DNA of 64,000 bases from Streptomyces rhizoryzae (lineage in GTDB: Bacteria; Actinomycetota; Actinomycetes; Streptomycetales; Streptomycetaceae): assembly GCF_023155275.1 (NCBI RefSeq), contig NZ_JALMUV010000005.1, positions 186,001 to 250,000 of the forward strand. Reading direction: 5' to 3'. Below, one piece after another: positions 50,817-59,225 of this stretch. The notes under the pieces were generated by a model. It did not search any database. It saw only the letters and a list, made by a program, of their open reading frames with translations, and was not told where the DNA came from. Every line of letters begins with the position of its first letter. The stretch's first letter is position 1. Made by a program: the position numbers and the translations under genes.

Positions 50817-51500
50817 TCAGGCGTCCTCACCGTCGCGTGCGGGCCACGTCCGGCGGGTGTGCTCGGTGTGCGCGCGCATCACGGAGGTGGCGCGGGCCTC
50901 GTCGCCGTCGGCGAGCGCCGCGACGAGCTCGCGGTGTTCGGCCCAGGACTGCGCACCTCGGTGGCCGGCGACCGGGGTGCAGTGCCAGCGCACGCGCCGT
51001 CCGATCTGCGCGGCCAGCTCGGCCAGCACCACGTTGCCGGCCAGTTCGGCCACTTTGGCGTGAAACGCCGCGTCGAGCGCCGCCGCGGTCTCCACCTCGT
51101 CGTCCTGGACGGCCCGTTCGCCCTCGTCGCAGAGGCGTTCCAGCTCGGTGATGCCGGCCGGATCGGCGTGGTCCGCGGCGAGCCGGGCGGCCTCGGTCTC
51201 CAGCAGCGTGCGGACGGTCAGCAGCTGGTCGGCCTCCTCCGCGGTGGGCCGGCGGACGAACGCGCCCTGGGCGGGGCGCAGATCGACCCAGCCGTCGGTG
51301 TTGAGCCGCTGGAGCGCCTCGCGGACCGGTTGGCGGGAGACCCCGAGATGGCCCGCCAACTCGCTCTCGACCAGGTGCTGACCAGGGCGGAGGGCGCGGG
51401 TGATGATCAGTTCGAGCAGTGCCTCGTAGACGCGTTCGCGCAGCGGGCCGGGGCGTTCGAGCTTCGGTACGGCGCCTGGTGGCAGCCCTCTGGACAGCAT
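50817..51500 (-). CDS. GntR-family regulator, FCD (FadR) type
   Basis: 227 residues. Winged helix at about 15-80 (RERVYEALLELIITRALRPG, ELAGHLGVSRQPVREALQRL) and an all-helical FCD ligand domain with metal-binding residues (DAAFHAKVAELAGN, then AEHRELVAALADGDE). It is divergent from fdhD and separated by an operator-like repeat, so FdhD is the probable target. In Streptomyces this pair often accompanies a formate-dehydrogenase-like oxidoreductase, which is not present here. Confidence 0.9.
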   Translation of the reverse strand: MLSRGLPPGAVPKLERPGPLRERVYEALLELIITRALRPGQHLVESELAGHLGVSRQPVREALQRLNTDGWVDLRPAQGAFVRRPTAEEADQLLTVRTLLETEAARLAADHADPAGITELERLCDEGERAVQDDEVETAAALDAAFHAKVAELAGNVVLAELAAQIGRRVRWHCTPVAGHRGAQSWAEHRELVAALADGDEARATSVMRAHTEHTRRTWPARDGEDA

Positions 51501-51525
51501 CGAGGCCCCCCTCTGGAATTGGCTA

Positions 51526-51542
51526 TCGTCTACAGTCTACGA
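51526..51542. promoter_or_regulatory. Putative GntR operator
   Basis: TCGTCTACAGTCTACGA: outer TCGT/ACGA are inverted, and GTCTAC occurs twice as a direct repeat. It lies 26 bases upstream of the GntR start, in the divergent gap to fdhD. Confidence 0.55.
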
Positions 51543-51780
51543 GCGCGGTCCCTCGCTCAGAGGCCGTCGTGGTGGTCCGGAGGACGGCGCGACGATGTGA
51601 GTGGGCGAGGCGGCGATCCGGAGGCGCGGTGGGACGATCCGTCCGGGTGGGGCGTGTCCGGCGTTCGGCGCGCCGGGCGGAGACGGGGGCGCCTCGCCCA
51701 CCCTCGTACCGCCGGCTTCGTCACGCCTCGCGCGCCACTCGCCACGCACCACAAAACACGTACACACCACGACACACGCA

Positions 51781-51829
51781 CACCGCACACCGCACACCGC
51801 ACACCGCACACCGCACACCGCACACCGCA
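51781..51829. repeat. Heptamer tandem array, 7 copies of CACCGCA
   Basis: Seven perfect 7-bp units ending 26 bases before the fdhD ATG, in its 5' untranslated region. A change of one unit shifts spacing by 7 bases and would also shift any frame passing through. Confidence 0.9.
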
Positions 51830-51855
51830 GCGAACAGGACCGGGGCTGATCAGAC

Positions 51856-52866
51856 ATGGGACGGGTCACCGAGCGACGCCGCGTCATCCGGATCCGCGAC
51901 GGTGCGGTGAGCAGCCGACCGGACACCCTCGTCGCCGAGGAGCCGCTGGAGATCCGGCTGAACGGCCGGCCGCTGGCGATCACCATGCGCACCCCGGGGG
52001 ATGACTTCGCGCTGGCTGCGGGATTCCTGGTCAGCGAGGGCGTCCTGGCGAGCGCGGACGAGCTGGCGAACATCGTGTACTGCGCGGGCGCCACCGAGGA
52101 CGGCAGCAACACCTACAACGTGGTCGACGTCCGGCTGGCCGACGGCGTGCCGGTCCCGGACATCACCCTGGAGCGGAACGTCTACACGACGTCCTCGTGC
52201 GGACTGTGCGGCAAGGCGAGCCTGGACGCCGTACGGACCACCGCCCGCTGGTCGCTGGACAGGGGTACGGAGCCGGCGATACGGATCGCTCCGGAGACCC
52301 TGGCGGCGCTGCCCGGGCGGCTGCGGGCCGCGCAGCACGTCTTCGCGCGGACCGGCGGTCTGCATGCGGCGGCCCTGTTCACCGGGGAGGGCGAGCTGCT
52401 CGACGTCCGGGAGGACGTAGGACGTCATAACGCGGTGGACAAGATCGTCGGGCGGGCGCTCCAGGACGGGCGGCTGCCGCTGTCCTCGGCCGTGCTGATG
52501 GTCTCCGGCCGGGCCTCGTTCGAACTGGCACAGAAAGCCGTGATGGCCGGTATCCCGGTGCTGGCGGCGGTCTCCGCGCCGTCCTCACTGGCGGTCGACC
52601 TGGCCGCCGAGACCGGGCTGACGCTGGTCGGCTTCCTGCGCGGGGCGTCGATGAATGTCTACGCGGGTGAGCACCGGTTGGTGTTGGACACCCGCCCGGA
52701 TTCTCCCGCGGGCCACGGCGCTGACTCCTCCTCGGGCCCCGGCGCTGACTCCGCCTCGGGCCCCGGCGCTGACTCCGCCTCGGGCTCCGGCCCTGACTCT
52801 CCCTCAGGCTCCCGCACGGGCTCCTCCACTGCGGGCGACCGACCCGGCCCGCTGCCGGCCCGGTAG
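51856..52866 (+). CDS. fdhD: Formate dehydrogenase sulfurtransferase accessory protein FdhD
   Basis: 336 residues. The family core is EEPLEIRLNGRPLAITMRTP, GFLVSEGVLASADE, the sulfur-carrying loop TSSCGLCGKAS (Cys pair at about 115-118) and DVGRHNAVDKIVGRAL. FdhD transfers sulfur from IscS to the molybdenum cofactor of formate dehydrogenases. The last 55 residues are an added low-complexity tail coded by a 24-bp tandem repeat. ATG 51856 has only a weak ribosome site. No formate dehydrogenase subunit is in the window. Confidence 0.95.
   Translation: MGRVTERRRVIRIRDGAVSSRPDTLVAEEPLEIRLNGRPLAITMRTPGDDFALAAGFLVSEGVLASADELANIVYCAGATEDGSNTYNVVDVRLADGVPVPDITLERNVYTTSSCGLCGKASLDAVRTTARWSLDRGTEPAIRIAPETLAALPGRLRAAQHVFARTGGLHAAALFTGEGELLDVREDVGRHNAVDKIVGRALQDGRLPLSSAVLMVSGRASFELAQKAVMAGIPVLAAVSAPSSLAVDLAAETGLTLVGFLRGASMNVYAGEHRLVLDTRPDSPAGHGADSSSGPGADSASGPGADSASGSGPDSPSGSRTGSSTAGDRPGPLPAR
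52717..52812 (+). repeat. 24-bp tandem repeat, 4 copies, inside the 3' end of fdhD
   Basis: Four in-frame 24-bp units (52717, 52741, 52765, 52789) encode variants of GADSSSGP, the FdhD tail. Units 2 and 3 differ by one or two bases; unit 4 is more diverged. Confidence 0.88.
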
Positions 52867-53001
52867 ACGCCGCCCGGCACTCTCAGTTCGCCCGGTTCGC
52901 CCGGTTCGCCCAGCCCCTCAGCCCTGCCGGTCCTTTTCGGCTGCCCGGTCCCGCTCGGCCCCGGCCGGCGCTCTCAGCCCGCTCGACGCTGCCCGGCGCC
53001 C

Positions 53002-53628
53002 TCAGCCCGCTCGGCCCTGCCCCGCCCCGCAAGCCTGCCCGTCCGGCTTCCCGGCCCCTGCCGGCGCCCCGGCTGCCCCCGGCGCCCCAGCCTCCCGCAG
53101 GGCCGCCGCCTCCCCCGGGCCGGCTTCTCCCCCGCTCTCCCCCACGGCCGCGTTCTCTCCCGGCGTCACGATCCGGGTCAGCAGGGTGATGAGCTGGGCG
53201 CGTTCGTCCGGGGTGAGCGCGGCGGTCAGTTCGGCGTTGGCCCGGTCGCCGAGGCGCTCGGTGCGGCGCAGCCGCCGCGTCCCCTCCGCGGAGATCTCGA
53301 TGGCGTTCTTCCGCCGGTCCCGGGGGTCCGGGCTGCGCGTGACCAGGCCGTCCTGCTGGAGGTCGTTGACGATCGCGACGATGTCCTTGGGGTCGATGCC
53401 GACCGTCCGGCTCAGTTCGGCCTGGGAGACCGGGCCGAGTTCGGCGACCGCGGAAAGCACGGCGTGGTGCATCATCCGCATCCCCTCGGTGGCCAGCGCC
53501 TCCGCTACGAGCCGGTGGCCGCGGGCGGCGGCGCGGCCCAGCAGCCAGCTGGGGAGGGCACGGATCCGGCTGGGGGCGTAGGGGGCGGTGGGGTGGTCGG
53601 ACATGGGATCACCGTAACGGGAATTCAT
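53002..53628 (-). CDS. MarR-family regulator
   Basis: 208 residues. Winged helix at about 40-125 (HHAVLSAVAELGPVSQAELS, RTVGIDPKDIVAIVNDLQQD, GLVTRSPDPRDRRKNAIEIS, the wing DPRDRR being diagnostic). The last 45 residues are a Gly/Ala/Pro-rich tail of unknown purpose. ATG 53628 has GGAG 6 bases upstream. It is divergent from a quinone oxidoreductase gene whose promoter contains TTGG repeats; it likely represses it. Confidence 0.88.
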   Translation of the reverse strand: MNSRYGDPMSDHPTAPYAPSRIRALPSWLLGRAAARGHRLVAEALATEGMRMMHHAVLSAVAELGPVSQAELSRTVGIDPKDIVAIVNDLQQDGLVTRSPDPRDRRKNAIEISAEGTRRLRRTERLGDRANAELTAALTPDERAQLITLLTRIVTPGENAAVGESGGEAGPGEAAALREAGAPGAAGAPAGAGKPDGQACGAGQGRAG

Positions 53629-53700
53629 AGGTGGCTCCAACGAAGGGAGCGAGGCTGCGCCGTTGGCGGCCCCCTGCGTCCCCCACCCGCCCAAAAAACA

Positions 53701-53729
53701 TTGGTCCTCCCAACATTTTCAGATATCGT
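53701..53729 (+). promoter_or_regulatory. Promoter and MarR operator upstream of the quinone oxidoreductase
   Basis: TTGGTC (53701-53706) and TATCGT (53724-53729) with a 17-base spacer. TTGG-N5-CCAA (53701-53713) and a second TTGGGCC at 53729-53735 overlap these elements, as expected for MarR repression. Confidence 0.5.
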
Positions 53730-53787
53730 TGGGCCTCCCCATGAAATTGGCCGCGCCCGCGCGGCCCACCCCCGGAGGTGACGGCCC

Positions 53788-54729
53788 GTGCGCCGTGTTC
53801 GCTATCACGCCTATGGCGGTCCCGAGGTGCTGTGTCTGGAGGAGGCCGAGGATCCGGTACCGGGGCCCGGGGACCTCCTCGTGCGGACGGAGGCGATCGG
53901 GGTCACCCTGCCGGCGGTGCGGCGGGTGCGCGGTGACGGCAAGGGGGGCGGCGATCCGCTGCCCGGTGTCGTCGGCGGGGAGATCGCCGGCGAGGTGCTC
54001 GCCGTCGGCGCGGAGGTCACCGGCTTCGCCGTCGGCGACCGCGTCACCTCGCTGACCCTCACCGGTTCGTACGGCGAACTCGCCCTCGCCCCGGCCTTCC
54101 TGGCCAGTCGCATCCCGGACGGCGCCAGTGCGGTGGAGGCGGTGGCGCTGGTGCGCGGCGGGCAGGTCGCGCTCGCCGCGCTCAGCACCGCCGCGCCGAC
54201 CGGCGGCGAGTCGGTGCTGATCACCGGCGCGGCCAGCGGCACCGGGCACCTGGCCGTACAACTGGCCAAGCTCCAGGGCGTCCCGCGGGTGATCGCGGCG
54301 GTCGGCTCGCCGGCCAAGGCGGAGTTCCTGTACGGGCTGGGCGCCGACGAGGTGGTGACGTACGACCAGGAGTCGTGGGGCGAGCAGGCCGACATCGTGC
54401 TGGACGGGGTCGGCGGGGAGCTGCTGCCGCGAGCCCTGGCCGCGCTGGCGCCGGGCGGGCGGTTGATCTTCTTCAACTCCGGGGGCGGCACGGTCCCGGC
54501 GTACGAGCTGCTGGCGGGTTCGAAGACCATCACCGGGCTGACCATGCGGCGCTTCGCCGCCGTCCACCCGGAGCGGTACGAGCGGCACCGCGAGGAGCTG
54601 TGGGAGCTGGCCCGGTCCGGGCGGCTGCGGGCCGCGGTCCATGCCGAACTGCCGCTGGCGGACGCCGCGAAGGCACACGAGATCATCGAGGCGCGGGCCA
54701 ACCTGGGGAAGGTGGTGCTGCGGCCGTGA
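53788..54729 (+). CDS. Zinc-free quinone oxidoreductase (MDR superfamily)
   Basis: 313 residues. N-terminal MDR domain (VRYHAYGGPEVLCLEEAEDP, VVGGEIAGEVLAVGAEVTGF, VGDRVTSLTLTGSYGELAL) and a Rossmann domain (VLITGAASGTGHLAVQLAKL, LGADEVVTYDQESW, DIVLDGVGGELLPRAL). It lacks the Cys zinc ligands of alcohol dehydrogenases, so a NADPH:quinone or enone reductase is expected. GTG 53788 has GGAGG about 9 bases upstream. MarR divergent upstream suggests induction by electrophiles or phenolics. Confidence 0.9.
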   Translation: MRRVRYHAYGGPEVLCLEEAEDPVPGPGDLLVRTEAIGVTLPAVRRVRGDGKGGGDPLPGVVGGEIAGEVLAVGAEVTGFAVGDRVTSLTLTGSYGELALAPAFLASRIPDGASAVEAVALVRGGQVALAALSTAAPTGGESVLITGAASGTGHLAVQLAKLQGVPRVIAAVGSPAKAEFLYGLGADEVVTYDQESWGEQADIVLDGVGGELLPRALAALAPGGRLIFFNSGGGTVPAYELLAGSKTITGLTMRRFAAVHPERYERHREELWELARSGRLRAAVHAELPLADAAKAHEIIEARANLGKVVLRP

Positions 54730-54845
54730 GGTGGGGCGGGTGCCCGGAGGGACGGGGAGCCGCCCCGAGTGGGGGCACCCGGCGGAGTGCGGGCGGCGCG
54801 GGAGGGTGAATTCCGGGCCGGGCGCGGGGAACCGTCGCGGGCTCC

Positions 54846-54874
54846 TTGTCGCGTCCGGCGCCCGGCAGTAGCTT
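54846..54874 (+). promoter_or_regulatory. Promoter of the sialidase gene
   Basis: TTGTCG (54846-54851) and TAGCTT (54869-54874) with a 17-base spacer; transcription would start near 54881. Confidence 0.55.
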
Positions 54875-54891
54875 CCGTCGCAGCCGCACAT

Positions 54892-54908
54892 AGGACGTCG
54901 GATGTCCT
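54892..54908. promoter_or_regulatory. Sialidase operator AGGAC-N7-GTCCT
   Basis: AGGACGTCGGATGTCCT, a 5-bp inverted repeat immediately downstream of the predicted start point, where a bound repressor would block elongation. I associate this kind of AGGAC/GTCCT site with GntR control of sialic-acid genes in Streptomyces (from memory). Confidence 0.55.
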
Positions 54909-54946
54909 GATGACCCGACCCGATGCCTCGAAGGGCAGGCCGGACC

Positions 54947-57052
54947 ATGACGTCAGAGCTCCGCGCGCACCCCCGTCCCCGCCGCAGGCCCCGGCCGTAC
55001 CGCGCATCCGCCGTCGCCACCGCCCTGGCCGCCACCGCGCTCGCGGCCCTGGCCACCGCCCCCGCCCCCGCCCAGGCCACCGTTCCCACCCGAACCACCA
55101 CCGTCGCCCAGGCCGCCACCCCCGCCCCGGCCGTCGCCGCGCGAGCCGTAGCCACGAGGGGCGCCGCCTCCGGGGCCGTGACCGCGGCCGCAACTGACGC
55201 CCCGTCAGGCGGATTCGAGCAGCGGGTGCTCTTCAAGGCGGCCCGGGAGAAGGGGTACGTCTGCTTCCGTATCCCCGCCGTCGTGCGCACCGTCCGCGGC
55301 ACCCTGCTGGCCTTCGCCGAGGGCCGGGTGCACGACTGCGGGGACGCCGGCGACATCGACCTGGTCGTCAAGCGCTCCACCGACGGCGGCCGGACCTGGG
55401 GTCCGCTCCAGGTCGTCAACCGCGGCGGTGGGGACACCCACGGCAATCCGGCGCCGGTCGTGGACCGCCGCACCGGACGGATCCTGCTCGCCGAGACCTA
55501 CAACAAGGGCCGCGCCGACGGCCTCGGCTGCGACACCCCGTGCGACCGCACCCCGCACCTCCAGTACAGCGACGACGACGGCGCCACCTGGTCCGCGCCC
55601 CGCGACCTGACCCGCAGCCTCCGCCCCCGGCAGTGGAACTCCTGGTACGCCACCGGCCCGGTGCACGGCATCCAGCTCACCCGCGGGCGGCACGCCGGCC
55701 GGCTGCTCCTCGGGGTGAACGGCGAGAGCTACGCGGGCCACCGGGTCACCGCCAACCACGCCGCCCTCGTGCTCAGCGACGACGGCGGCAACACCTGGAG
55801 GGTCGGCGCCCGGGACACCTGGCCGGTCACCGGCGGCACCGCTCCCCCCGCGCACCCGCCGCACGGCGGTGCCGGTCCGCAACCGGCCGGCGCCTTCCGG
55901 CAGAAGCCGTCCGAGATGACCCTCCTGGAGCGCTCCGACGGCTCGGTGTACGTCAACGGCCGCGAGCAGGACGGCACCGACCTGGGCAACCGCACCGCCG
56001 CGGTCAGCCGGGACGGCGGGGACTCGTTCACCGCTCCGTTCCGGGCCATCCCGGACCTCTACGCGCCGATGGTGCAGGCGTCGGCGCTGCGCCTGCCGCA
56101 CTCGTCCGCGGCCGGCGGCGGCAGCCGCACCCTGCTCGCCGCCCCCGCCGACCCGGACCGCCGCCGCGCCATGACCCTGCGCTCCTCGTACGACGAGGGC
56201 CGCACCTGGGAGGGCGTGGAGCGGGGCGCGCGGGTCACCGCCGACCGGTCCGGCTACTCCGACCTGGTCGCCGTCTCCCCCACCGTCACCGGTCTGCTCT
56301 ACGAGGGCGGGAGGGCCGACGCCCGGGACGAGATCCGGTTCGCCCGGTTCACCGAGGAGTGGCTCGGTCCGCGCCGCGGCCCGGACCCCACCACGCCCGA
56401 TCTGGCCCCCGGCGCCCGGCCGGCCGCGGTGCTGGGCGGGGCCCGGCTCACCGGCGGCCCGTTCGGCCGCGCGCTCGCCTTCGACGGGGCCGACGACGCC
56501 GTGCGCCTCCCCTTCCGCGACACGCTGCCGCTGGGCAGCCGGGACTTCACCGCGCTCCTGTGGTTCCGCTACCGGGCCGCCACCGGGGAGCAGCCGCTGC
56601 TGTGGATGGGCGGCGTGGGCAGCACCGCCCCGCAGGTGGCGGTGGTGGGCGATCCCGCGCACGGGCGGCTCACCGCGCGCCTCACGGCCGTCGACGGCGC
56701 CCGGCCCCCGGCGACCGCCCGGGTCGCCGCCGGACGGCCCTACAACGACGGCGCGTGGCACCACCTGGCGCTGCGCCGCACCGGCGGGCGCCTGACGCTG
56801 ACCGTGGACGGCGCCGCCGCGGCCTCCGTGGCGGACGTGCCCGGAACGGTCAGCCGGACGTCGGCGTTCGGCGTCCACCTGGGCCAGCGGCCGGACGGCC
56901 GGGCGCAGTTCACCGGGGCGCTGGCCCAGGTGCGGGTCTACCGGCGGGCGCTGACCGACGCGGAACTCGCCCGGATCCGCGGCGCCAACACCACGGTGCC
57001 CGGCCCCCTGGTGCTCGCCCTGCCGCTGGACCGGGTGAGCGGGGGGCGCTGA
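54947..57052 (+). CDS. Secreted sialidase (exo-alpha-sialidase) with C-terminal LamG domain
   Basis: 701 residues. A long Arg-rich n-region and hydrophobic Ala/Leu stretch (ASAVATALAATALAALATAP) ending APAQA form a signal peptide. The GH33 sialidase domain starts near residue 90, with the CFRIPAVVR motif (about 105, first Arg of the substrate triad). Asp boxes are STDGGRTWG, SDDDGATWS, SDDGGNTWR, SRDGGDSFT and SYDEGRTWE. From about 480 a LamG/concanavalin-like domain follows (FGRALAFDGADDAVRLPFRD, YNDGAWHHLALRRTGG, VRVYRRALTDAELARI). It releases sialic acid from glycans outside the cell. ATG 54947 is chosen over 54923. No sialic acid uptake or lyase genes are adjacent. Confidence 0.93.
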   Translation: MTSELRAHPRPRRRPRPYRASAVATALAATALAALATAPAPAQATVPTRTTTVAQAATPAPAVAARAVATRGAASGAVTAAATDAPSGGFEQRVLFKAAREKGYVCFRIPAVVRTVRGTLLAFAEGRVHDCGDAGDIDLVVKRSTDGGRTWGPLQVVNRGGGDTHGNPAPVVDRRTGRILLAETYNKGRADGLGCDTPCDRTPHLQYSDDDGATWSAPRDLTRSLRPRQWNSWYATGPVHGIQLTRGRHAGRLLLGVNGESYAGHRVTANHAALVLSDDGGNTWRVGARDTWPVTGGTAPPAHPPHGGAGPQPAGAFRQKPSEMTLLERSDGSVYVNGREQDGTDLGNRTAAVSRDGGDSFTAPFRAIPDLYAPMVQASALRLPHSSAAGGGSRTLLAAPADPDRRRAMTLRSSYDEGRTWEGVERGARVTADRSGYSDLVAVSPTVTGLLYEGGRADARDEIRFARFTEEWLGPRRGPDPTTPDLAPGARPAAVLGGARLTGGPFGRALAFDGADDAVRLPFRDTLPLGSRDFTALLWFRYRAATGEQPLLWMGGVGSTAPQVAVVGDPAHGRLTARLTAVDGARPPATARVAAGRPYNDGAWHHLALRRTGGRLTLTVDGAAAASVADVPGTVSRTSAFGVHLGQRPDGRAQFTGALAQVRVYRRALTDAELARIRGANTTVPGPLVLALPLDRVSGGR

Positions 57053-57056
57053 CGGG

Positions 57057-58145
57057 TCACGCCCGGCGCCGGGCGGCTTCCCGGGCCGCGCCGGCCCCGT
57101 GGGGCGAGGCGGACCCGGCGCCGTCCACCGGGGCGGCGGGTGCCGCCCCCGGGGCGGGCGCCTCCTCGAGGTCCGCGCGGGCCGCGTACCGCTTGGCGAG
57201 GACCGCGCACACCATCAGCTGCATCTGGTGGAACAGCATCAGCGGCAGCACCGCCAGCCCGGCCTGGGCCCCGAAGAGGACGCTGGCCATCGGGAGCCCG
57301 GCGGCCAGCGACTTCTTGGAGCCGGCGAAGGTGATCGCGATCCGGTCCGCGCGCGGGAAGCCGAGCTTCTTCGAGCCGTACGAGGTGAGCGTCAGCATGG
57401 CCGCCAGCAGCACCGCCTCCACGCCCAGCAGGCACAGCAGCCGCAGCGGGGAGACCTGGTGCCAGATGCCCTGCACCATGCCGGCGCTGAACGCCGCGTA
57501 GACCACCAGCAGGATCGAGCCGCGGTCGACGTAGCCGAGGACCTTCTTGCGGCGGGTGAGGAAGCCGCCGACCCAGCGCCGCAGGAACTGCCCGGCGAGG
57601 AACGGCAGCAGCAGCTGGCAGACGATCGAGACCAGCGAGTGCGCGGAGAAGCCGCCACCGTCGCCGTGCAGCACCAGCCCCGCCAGCAGCGGCGTGACCA
57701 CGATCCCCACCAGGCTGGAGAACGAGCCGGCGCAGATCGCCGCCGCCACGTTGCCGCGCGCGATGGAGGTGAACGCGATGGAGGACTGGACCGTCGAGGG
57801 CACCAGGCACAGGAACAGCAGCCCGGTGTACAGGGCGGGCGGCAGGACGTACGGCACCAGGGCGCGGGCCGCCAGGCCCAGGACCGGGAAGACCGCGAAC
57901 GTGCAGGCCAGGGTGGTCAGGTGGAGGCGCCAGTGGCGCAGGCCGTCCATCGCCTCCCGGGTGGAGAGCCGGGCCCCGTAGAGGAAGAAGAGGAGGGCGA
58001 CGGCGCCGGTGGAGGCGCCGTCGGCGACGGTCGCGGCGGTCCCGCGGGCGGGCAGGAGGGCGGCCAGCCCGACCGTACCGAGCAGCGCGAGGACGTAGCC
58101 GTCCACGGGGAGCCAGGAGGGCAGGCGGAACACAGGGCGGCGCAT
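57057..58145 (-). CDS. Bile-acid:sodium-symporter-like (SBF_like) transporter
   Basis: 362 residues with about nine helices. Family features: ALLFFLYGARLSTREAMDGL, LCLVPSTVQSSIAFTSIARG, GNVAAAICAGSFSSLVGIVV, and the crossover-type FAGSKKSLAAGLPMASVLFG. These match the PF13593-type SBF_like group of bacterial permeases, usually of unknown substrate (organic anions suspected). The C-terminal 40 residues are a Pro/Ala-rich tail. ATG 58145 follows AAGAGAG. It is convergent with the sialidase (4-base gap) and divergent from a LysR gene. Confidence 0.88.
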   Translation of the reverse strand: MRRPVFRLPSWLPVDGYVLALLGTVGLAALLPARGTAATVADGASTGAVALLFFLYGARLSTREAMDGLRHWRLHLTTLACTFAVFPVLGLAARALVPYVLPPALYTGLLFLCLVPSTVQSSIAFTSIARGNVAAAICAGSFSSLVGIVVTPLLAGLVLHGDGGGFSAHSLVSIVCQLLLPFLAGQFLRRWVGGFLTRRKKVLGYVDRGSILLVVYAAFSAGMVQGIWHQVSPLRLLCLLGVEAVLLAAMLTLTSYGSKKLGFPRADRIAITFAGSKKSLAAGLPMASVLFGAQAGLAVLPLMLFHQMQLMVCAVLAKRYAARADLEEAPAPGAAPAAPVDGAGSASPHGAGAAREAARRRA

Positions 58146-58242
58146 GGTCTCTCTTCGGGGTCGGCGGCTCACGGCCGGTGGCACCGGCGTGCCCCTCCAG
58201 GGTGCCGGGCCGGGTGGCGATCGGGAACCCTGCTTACCGTGG

Positions 58243-58251
58243 TGACTGTCA
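58243..58251. promoter_or_regulatory. Possible LysR recognition palindrome
   Basis: TGACTGTCA in the 216-base divergent gap between the symporter and LysR genes, in its only AT-rich patch (58230-58270). A weak candidate operator. Confidence 0.3.
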
Positions 58252-58361
58252 TCATGGAAAGCGATGGACGCAAGGACGGTACGGGAAGGCGAGGGCCGGG
58301 CAGGGGGCGGGGGTCCGGGTCCGGCGTGCGGGGGTGTGACAGGAGTGGGGAGGCGGGGACC

Positions 58362-59225
58362 GTGTTCGAGCCCGTGCAGCTGCGGACGTTTCTGGCCGTG
58401 GCGCAGACGCTGAGCTTCACGCAGGCCGCGCACCGGCTGGGGCTGCGGCAGTCCACCGTGAGCCAGCACGTGCGGAAGCTGGAGGAGGCGGCCGGGCGGC
58501 GGCTGTTCGTCCGGGACACCCATGCCGTGGACCTCACCGAGGACGGCGAGGCGATGCTGGGGTTCGCGCGCACCATCCTTGCGGCCAACGAGCGGGCGGC
58601 GGGGTTCTTCGCCGGGACCCGGCTGCGCGGGCGGCTGCGCTTCGGGGCGTCGGAGGATTTCGTGCTGACCCGGATGCCGGAGGTGCTGGAAGGGTTCCGG
58701 CGGGACCATCCGGAAGTCGATCTGGAGCTGACCGTGGAGCTGTCCGGCACGTTGCACGAGCTGCTGGCGGCCGGCCGGCTCGACCTCGTCCTGGCGAAGC
58801 GGCGTCCGGAGGGCCCGCGGGGGCGCCTGGTATGGCGGGACCGGCTGGTGTGGGTGGGCGGTGAGCGGCTGCGGCTGGATCCGGGGCGGCCGGTTCCGCT
58901 GGTCGCCTTCCCGCCGCCGGCGGTGACCCGGGCGCGGGCGCTGGAGGCGCTGGAGCGGCAGGGCCGGGAGTGGCGGATCGCGTGCACCAGCGGAAGCCTG
59001 AACGGGCTGGTCGCCGCCACCCGCGCCGGGCTCGGCGTGATGGCGCACTCCCTGGGGATGATCCCGCCGGGCCTGGTCCGGATACCGTCCCGGGCCGGGC
59101 TGCCGGACCTGGGCGACGTGGACTTCGCGCTGCTGCACGGGCCGCGCGGGGGTGCGGCGCGCGGCCCGGCCGAGGCGCTGGCCGAGGCGATCCTGGCGGG
59201 CGGGGACCGGCTGCACCTCCCGTAG
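58362..59225 (+). CDS. LysR-family regulator
   Basis: 287 residues. HTH at about 4-60 (LRTFLAVAQTLSFTQAAHRL, GLRQSTVSQHVRKLEEAAGR), then a periplasmic-binding-like effector domain (LRFGASEDFVLTRMPEVLEG, LAAGRLDLVLAKRRPEGPRG). GTG 58362 (FEPVQLRTF) has GGAGG upstream. It is divergent from the SBF-like transporter, which is its likely target. From memory, LysR genes of this type often sit beside SBF_like permeases. Confidence 0.9.
   Translation: MFEPVQLRTFLAVAQTLSFTQAAHRLGLRQSTVSQHVRKLEEAAGRRLFVRDTHAVDLTEDGEAMLGFARTILAANERAAGFFAGTRLRGRLRFGASEDFVLTRMPEVLEGFRRDHPEVDLELTVELSGTLHELLAAGRLDLVLAKRRPEGPRGRLVWRDRLVWVGGERLRLDPGRPVPLVAFPPPAVTRARALEALERQGREWRIACTSGSLNGLVAATRAGLGVMAHSLGMIPPGLVRIPSRAGLPDLGDVDFALLHGPRGGAARGPAEALAEAILAGGDRLHLP

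Noticed and set aside
51781..51829. CRISPR-like array
   Set aside because: Units are contiguous 7-mers with no spacers. The same applies to 37938, 42841 and 44295; no cas gene is present.
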